A DNA stretch of 64,000 bases from Acinetobacter sp. WCHA55. GTDB lineage: Bacteria; Pseudomonadota; Gammaproteobacteria; Pseudomonadales; Moraxellaceae. Positions within the stretch are counted from its first letter, which is position 1. Each line of letters starts with the position of its first letter. The notes under the pieces are model-generated. The model ran no database searches. It saw only the letters and a list, made by a program, of their open reading frames with translations, and was not told the origin of the DNA. This document shows positions 63,319 through 64,000 of the stretch, piece after piece. Both the position numbers and the translations under genes were made by a program. The stretch is taken from the NCBI RefSeq assembly GCF_002165305.2, contig NZ_CP032285.1, positions 62,001-126,000 on the forward strand, read 5' to 3'.

Positions 63319-63330
63319 AGGGTGGTAGTG

Positions 63331-64000
63331 GTGAGCAGTTTTGAGAATCCTAATAGCTATCCAAAGACATTAAAAGAATACACAAGTCGTATAGAGGATT
63401 TTCCGTATTCTACTAAGACCAAATATGATATTGAGCTTAAGCAAAAAATTGATAAACATTTAGATAGTTCAGAGCTAGATTTAAAAATGTTGTATGAAAA
63501 CATATATTCTGAATTTAAAACTAAATCTGAAAATGGTTATTACGCGGAATCTACATTTAGAACATATCGTGCATATTTAGTGTATGGAATCGGTCTAAAG
63601 CTTAATGAGCTAAATAATGGCTCTATTAATGATGAAGATATAGATGCTGGTTTTGATGAATATTTTTTAGAAGAATTATATTTAAGAATCATTAACACAA
63701 AATATACAGCTAATAAGGACAAACCTAAGCGTACTTCTGAGCTGAAAACAAAGTACTTTGAACGCACGTTTTACAACTACTTGATAAGAGAATTCGAGCA
63801 TAAGAACGAGAGTAACACCAGGGTTAGTGAGTTTGATCGGATGATGGTTGCTTTTGTTGATGCCAATCTTGTTGTTGGATTGCGTCCTGTTGAGTGGTTT
63901 TCCGTTTCATTCTGTTGTGCAGTAAAAGGACCAAAACTGATCATGATTGTGGAAAATGGCAAGGCTACACATGGTCGGGCTAATGGACTTAAAAGGTATT
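63331..64000 (+). CDS. Tyrosine-recombinase-like protein, N-terminal part (3' partial)
   Basis: The frame runs off the window end after 223 codons. I place the start at GTG 63331, eight bases after AAAGGG; GTG 63328 and 63322 are alternatives, and a stop lies at 63316. The N-terminal part is helical (SAM-like). At about residue 180 is the segment NLVVGLRPVEWFSVSF, which fits box I of tyrosine recombinases with the catalytic arginine. The catalytic H-x-x-R and tyrosine lie beyond the window. It may be an integrase or resolvase-type plasmid recombinase. Confidence 0.65.
   Translation, partial: MSSFENPNSYPKTLKEYTSRIEDFPYSTKTKYDIELKQKIDKHLDSSELDLKMLYENIYSEFKTKSENGYYAESTFRTYRAYLVYGIGLKLNELNNGSINDEDIDAGFDEYFLEELYLRIINTKYTANKDKPKRTSELKTKYFERTFYNYLIREFEHKNESNTRVSEFDRMMVAFVDANLVVGLRPVEWFSVSFCCAVKGPKLIMIVENGKATHGRANGLKRY

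Larger units (their letters stand above)
62244..63330. other. 1.1-kb AT-rich non-coding region, candidate origin
   Basis: No convincing gene is seen in this region. It holds a candidate small RNA with terminator (62387-62498), the palindrome TGGTATATACCA (62885-62896), three CACTGT words (63100-63175), two 22-bp direct repeats (63214-63256) and one perfect DnaA box (63310-63318). Promoters for the traH-like operon and the 63331 gene must also be here. The combination suggests a replication or control region. Confidence 0.45.

Noticed and set aside
1..64000. XerC/XerD (pdif) sites common on Acinetobacter plasmids
   Set aside because: Scanning by eye found no convincing pair of 11-bp arms with a 6-bp spacer; a pattern search would be decisive.
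1..64000. tRNA or rRNA genes
   Set aside because: No cloverleaf-like or rRNA-like sequence was noticed, but no covariance-model search was possible.

Overview
The window looks like part of a large conjugative plasmid from Acinetobacter or a close relative. Base composition is AT-rich throughout. The backbone encodes an I-type (Dot/Icm, IncI1-Tra-like) type IVB secretion apparatus: DotA/TraY, DotM/TrbA, a TrbB-like thioredoxin-fold protein, IcmT/TraK, DotB/TraJ, DotC/TraI and DotD/TraH. It also has ParA/ParB, a ParM-like actin and a large centromere-like repeat array. The accessory genes (RND pump, CopA/CueR, CDF exporters, IS66/IS3/IS1 elements) suit that host. The genus call is inference.

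Layout. 1-9308 is backbone: the C-terminal part of a giant LPD1/metallopeptidase-like polyvalent protein and five proteins I do not recognise. 9309-39658 is one accessory island of about 30.35 kb, bounded by the two outer ends of a single IS66-family element and a perfect 8-bp target duplication (TACGTAGA at 9301-9308 and 39659-39666). Removing it rejoins the 618-aa gene to its own terminator. 39667-64000 is backbone again: TraY, a bifunctional murein hydrolase, a UvrD-like helicase, TrbB/TrbA homologues, a 16 x 47-bp palindromic array, parAB, a ParM-like gene, the traK-J-I-H-like operon, a 1.1-kb AT-rich non-coding region with a perfect DnaA box, and the start of a tyrosine-recombinase-like gene.

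Inside the island. The first part (about 9.9-19.7 kb) is a defence module. It has a possible nuclease-fold protein, a fused HTH/ImmA metallopeptidase regulator, a candidate three-way-junction RNA, a 59-aa protein and a complete type II CBASS (CD-NTase, Cap2 E1/E2, Cap3 JAMM peptidase, Cap4 nuclease-SAVED effector). A 621-aa gene follows that may be a TnsE relative. The second part (about 19.8-38.6 kb) is a metal and efflux module: a tripartite HAE1-type RND pump in an operon with a CDF exporter, a second CDF exporter under a zinc-type ArsR operator, a TPR protein, an ArsR/SmtB repressor, CopA plus CueR, a CopZ-like chaperone, an Isc-type ferredoxin and a duplicated-DUF305 protein. Four promoters in this part share the CueR/MerR architecture (TTGACC, 19-bp spacer, interrupted palindrome), including the one in front of the RND operon. 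An IS3 element splits a class III cyclase-like gene, and an IS1 element lies beside the right IS66 remnant.

No rRNA, tRNA, CRISPR array or antibiotic-inactivating enzyme gene was found. Homology calls were made by eye from motifs and remembered family patterns; no searches were run.
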